Source: Ulota crispa (Eukaryota > Streptophyta > Bryopsida > Orthotrichales > Orthotrichaceae). Taken from it: a DNA stretch of 64,000 bases. The translations under genes and the position numbers were made by a program. Positions 59,759 through 64,000 of this stretch are shown piece by piece. Position 1 is the stretch's first letter, and each line of letters starts with the position of its first letter. Location: contig OY987242.1 in NCBI GenBank assembly GCA_963920765.1, forward strand, positions 188,501 through 252,500, in the 5' to 3' direction. The notes beneath the pieces were generated by a model, which made no database searches, was not told the origin of the DNA, and worked only from the letters and a program-made list of their open reading frames with translations.

Positions 59759-61655
59759 TTAACCCCTGGATGCCCAAGGGTGTTTTTCTTGTTTTCAAAA
59801 GGTAGTTTTGAGTTTTTTAAATTGTCCATATAAGATCATTATAAAAAATCAAAACAAAACTGTAATCATTGAATCTTGAACTTCAAGGCTTCTAGATGGC
59901 GCTACCCAAAAAAATTCAAAATGGTCATGTGGGTTTTAAGACATTTGTGATTGCATGATGATGAGTACATAATTTTTTGCTTCTTTTGGAGTTGTCTGAA
60001 ACTTCTAATGTAAATTGGCAACTTTTGGATACAAATTTGGGAATCAAACAACCACCTAGGATGCTTTAGTGTTTACTGTTGTTACTTCAAAACTAATGGC
60101 CCCCCTTCCAAATCCTTGACAACAATTTCACAAATGAGCTTGCAACCTTGGGGAGGTCACTTGCAAAAAAAGTAGAAACTACGTGCAATAAAATGTAGGG
60201 TCCGTTATATTAATTCTAGGTAAAGTTTGTAAAAGAATTACATATAATATAGGGTGGTCTAGTACTGAAAAACATGATTATGTACATAATATAAGGTAGA
60301 CAAAAAACAATAAAATTATGTAAGCCATAGATGTAATATAGCATAGAGAAAAAAGGTTAGTAGTGACTAGTGAGTACTTAAGGTATAGGGTGTAGGGTAT
60401 AGGGTTTGGGGCCATGGGCTTTAAGGTTCATTCAACAAGAATAGAAAGTACATTTTATTGTCTAAAATTTGTGGATGGATGGATGTCACCAACTGCTTGA
60501 TCATCATTAGAGGAGTGGGTATACAATGGTTTTAGTATTACTTTCTGGACTTGCCTTCATTGCTGTGGGGCTGCTAATGGAAGTCAAAGGTGTTTGAAAA
60601 AAATTCTTGCCTATGTGCCACATACTCTCAAGCAAACTTTGTATAACAAATGTATAGCAATGGAGGGCACATTTTCCCATCCTTTATTGTGTTTTTCAAC
60701 ACAAATTGTACTCTTCTACTGTTTCTTATTGTTACCATATATATTACCAAGGCTTCTACCAGCTCTTCTTTGCCTTTGGTTTCTTATGTTGAAATTGTAT
60801 ATATGTCATTGCACAATGGCTCATAGTACTAGACATTTTCAAGATAGTAATAAACTTAGGAAAAAAAATGCATATAACAAATATAATGATTTACAAGGAA
60901 TAATTGGGGTATAAGGAAAATAAAGGATTGTAGGTAATATAGGGTAGCTTAAAATGAGCCCCTAGAAAAATTATAAGTACCAATACGATGCACTTAATCA
61001 CTAATATTGACCTTTATTTTAAAAAATACCATGTCTTATAATCTTTTTAACAAGGTAAATAGCCTCCATTTAAATAGGTCATTATTGCAGGTGTATGCAA
61101 AATGTAAAAGGGAGTGATCTCCCCAAGCTTGCAATGCAATTATCAAAGTGCAACCATCAAATATAAAAAATTTGTTAGCTTTGATTATTGACCAAAAATC
61201 ATTATGAATGAAAGAAAATTCAATGGTGAAAGAATTCTAATTTTTATAACAAAGACATTCCAAGTGAAATTAGTCCAAAAGCACTTTTAGATTTTGTTAG
61301 ATGTCAAAATTTCAGTAAAATGACCTTATTGCCCAAGGGGGTGCCTAAGGGAAATCTTCACCTTTTACTCAACTTGATGCCTGTCTTTTCAATGTTGCAA
61401 CTTGTCATAGGCTCTTTGACACTATTTGTAACACTTTTCATGACACAAACTATATACTTGTGATTAACCTTCCACCAAAAACAATTCGAATAAGATATGG
61501 AGGAAATTAAATTAAAACGCTGAAGCTAACTTCAGTGCGCAACTTTTCCAAAAAAAACCCTTAAAACACTAAAATATGTGTCTTTGACAAGGTTTCAAAG
61601 TTTCTTGAAGTTTTCTGAACACCAAAATATGGTGCCTTGGGCATTTAGGGGTTAA
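59759..61655. mobile_element. TTAA-flanked element (1.9 kb)
   Basis: TTAACCCCTGGATGCCCAAGG at the left and CCTTGGGCATTTAGGGGTTAA at the right. The right end also shares ACACCAAAATATGGTG with the 18571-19224 element. A 106-codon frame at 60594-60914 (+) with a hydrophobic middle is the only sizeable one and is not recognised. The extra length may come from a secondary insertion. Confidence 0.55.
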
Positions 61656-62628
61656 CTTCTCATCGCCTAAGGGGACAATTTCTATCCTCCAGCAATCCAT
61701 CTTTGCAATTTGAGGTGCTCTAACTTTTGCATTTATTGTCTAAAGTCAATAAAATTTGTTGGTAAAGTTGCACATACTAATCTAGTTTCAATGTTAGAAT
61801 TTTCAGGTCAATGTAAGACGTATTGAGAAGTGAAAGCCATTCAAAGCTCACAAGGTCAATTTTAGTTCACCACATTGCATTGTGATGGCTGCAACTTTGG
61901 TGGCTTTTATCTTTTTCATCAAATATTTTTTGTCACTAAAATTTGTTGAGTTTTGTTCCTCTTAAAGTTTGGTAATTACGGTAGAAGGTTCTTGTCAATC
62001 CAAGTTGTTTGAATGTTTGGAAGCAACTCAAAGTTCAAGTTCCACACATTTTTGCATTACAGTGAACTTTGGTGGCTTATAACTTCTTCATAGAAACTTT
62101 GTTTTCAATATTTGTTATTAGAAAAGTTGCACATACTAGTCTAGTTATTGTAGATAAAATTTCATATCAATCCAAGAAGTTATGAGTGAATAAGAAGCAT
62201 GATAGATGAGGGAGGTTTAGCCACATATGTGATTTTTTGCTACTTTTTTCACTTTTTGTTTACATTTGAAAACAATTTTGCAAACAAAATGAGTATGTTA
62301 ATTGATATTTTCTTTCACCTATGTGTTTGTATATTGGTTTGAATCACTTTTTATTTTTAAATTTTCTCATTTGAGTAAGTTTAGAAATGAAATTTCACCT
62401 CCAAATATGTTTTAGGAAAATTTCAACATCTTTTTTCAACACTAAAACATTACAATCTTCCAATCTATGTGGTCAAATGACCCCAAATTTGATCCACATC
62501 ATCTGCAACATGCACACTATAAGATTGTTTAGTTGAGATTTTCATACTCCATTGACATTTGGACTTACAATACTTGAAAAGCAAGAATGCCCTAAACCCT
62601 CTTTGAGACTTAGGCGATGAGGGGTTAA
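61652..62628. mobile_element. TTAA-flanked element with internal tandem units (977 bp)
   Basis: TTAA at both ends; inverted termini CTTCTCATCGCCTAAG and CTTAGGCGATGAGGGG. Its left TTAA (61652-61655) is shared with the element to the left. A separate subfamily by terminal sequence. No coding region. Confidence 0.65.
61690..62230. repeat. Diverged tandem units of about 175 bp inside the TTAA element
   Basis: Three successive units begin near 61725, 61893 and 62070 with (C/T)TAACTT(T/C)T or GCAACTTTGG. They share GTTGCACATACTA(A/G)TCTAG (first and third) and (T/G)TCAATCCAAG (second and third). Confidence 0.5.
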
Positions 62629-63804
62629 TAAGGTTGTGTCACCAAACCAAGTCCAGCTCCAACTGGAATTCAACTTGAAAAAAAATAGCAAGGAGCATGT
62701 CATACTTCACACTAATTTGCCCCAAATTATTGTGAAGCACTAGTTGATTTTTTTGCATGCTTTTTGTTCATATTGTATAAATTGAAGATTATGAATGTGT
62801 CAAATTCAAGAAACTTACCTTTTGTAGTTCAACAAGTGCCCTAAAAAACAAGCTTCACAAATGGGTTTTCAAATTTTTTGAAACTTAATCTTATCTAATG
62901 TCACATGAGATGCTTTTTGTAAGGAGTTAGGTGGATTGATTCCAAAGTACAATCAATTTCAATCTAACAACTACAATAATAACATGCAACAAGACAATTT
63001 GATTTTGATACCTATAACGGTTGGATCTTTACCTTTAATTGCAAACAATATACCAGTCATTTTAATATCATTGACTTGCAAAGACTTATTCTAATAAAAA
63101 CACTTCAAACTTTGAGTATCTTAGTGTTGAAATCCTTGCAATATTCACTTACGGTGTTTTTCTTCATACAACATCCACAAGAGATATTGGAGTTATGAAC
63201 AAATGAACACAATCTTGCTTATACACAAAACTGTTACCAACAGAATTTTGCAAGATTGAATGCAGCAAGGTTTTTACTTGTCAAATTGAGCTGGTTATTT
63301 TATAAATGTTTTGAAATAGGTAGAAGTAATAGATCCTATAGTTTCTTTCTATTAAACCATTAAGAAGTTTCAGTTATTGACCATTTTCAAAAAGTGCTTC
63401 TATGAGTACCAAAAGCCTTTATGTTACGCAAAAAATTTAAATCCAAGAGAGACCAAGGATTTAAGTAGCCACTTGCTAAATGCTACAAATAAACAGTCCA
63501 CTTCTATTTGTAACAAGAAGAAGGAAATATGTTTGATATAATAAGATCTATCGTCCAAAAAAATTCCTCAACAATCATGATTGTAAATCAACAATGCCTA
63601 ATTTTTCTGGTTACATGAAAAAACTTGTTTATAAAGTTAGTGGGAGTCCAAGAATGACATTTTGCAAAAGTTATTAGTGCTCTAAGTCCAATGTATTTGT
63701 ATTGTTCATGATTGCTGGCACATTTGGTAAAGTAGATTTGGACAAGGAATTGCATACTTGGGTGATCACACCTCCTATTACCAAGCAGGATTCACAAATA
63801 TAGC
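62629..63804. other. AT-rich intergenic DNA, no gene seen
   Basis: No recognisable coding sequence, terminal repeat or RNA gene. Confidence 0.4.
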
Positions 63805-64000
63805 TAAGGTAGGAGCACCCATAAGCAACGCTGTCCCCATAACCATTAGTTTTGAAATCTTGGAAAATCTTTGGAAGTAAATAGATGTACTGACAAGGAT
63901 GTACAACATGTGAACATGAAATCTTGATAGTGGTTATGGGTACAATGGCAGTTTGCTCTTTAAAAATTCACAACTTATTCTCACAGTATCCAAATAATAC
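63805..64000. mobile_element. AAGGTA-family element, cut by the window edge
   Basis: Left terminus TAAGGTAGGAGCACCCATAA, with an inner arm CCCATAACCATTAG that faces TAGTGGTTATGGG at about 63929-63941. The right terminus is outside the window. Confidence 0.45.

Noticed and set aside
60379..60412. Interstitial telomere repeat (AGGGTGTAGGGTATAGGGTTTGGGG)
   Set aside because: Only four degenerate GGG-containing units; does not match TTTAGGG closely.

Overview
The window looks like nuclear DNA of a land plant. It is AT-rich and gene-poor, it carries one intronless DREB-type AP2/ERF transcription factor gene (15800-16678, +), and almost everything else recognisable is DNA-transposon material. The species is not identifiable from the sequence. 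The AP2 domain style and the CACTA proteins fit a streptophyte, possibly a bryophyte-grade or fern-grade plant, but that is a guess. No reverse transcriptase, integrase or LTR pair was recognised, and no rRNA or intact tRNA gene was seen.

Layout. 1-14.1 kb is layered repeats: a decayed array of about 180 bp units, a CACTA-type terminus next to a tRNA-derived SINE-like unit, several TTAA-flanked elements with CCCC termini, foldback elements, a 2.6 kb unit with long terminal inverted repeats, and a decayed piggyBac-like transposase fragment (12094-12850, -). 14.1-17.1 kb is the host island: an array of 32 CCAAT-containing octamers, a TATA box and the DREB gene. 17.1-22.9 kb is foldback and TTAA-type elements.

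22922-51751 is interpreted as a single 28.8 kb CACTA (En/Spm) transposon. It has CACTA-like ends and a 3-bp GAG target duplication. It holds two divergently arranged genes: a six-exon gene on the minus strand with an AT-hook and an RS-rich segment (29688-34373), and a tnp2 transposase gene on the plus strand (39560-44754). The tnp2 gene has the N-terminal zinc finger, Transposase_21, DUF4218 and DUF4216 regions. Both genes are broken by nonsense codons or frameshifts. Base composition inverts between the halves: the left is C-rich and G-poor on the plus strand, the right the reverse.

51.8-64 kb returns to nested elements: a tiny TTAA palindrome, a 1.8 kb non-autonomous CACTA element with 34-bp repeats and a TTAA element inside it, foldback elements, and two abutting TTAA elements.

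The most interesting reading is that a TTAA-targeting, piggyBac-like family populated this plant locus: seven complete elements have TTAA at both ends, and the transposase relic has piggyBac-style C-terminal features. The second is the giant CACTA element with its divergent two-gene organisation.
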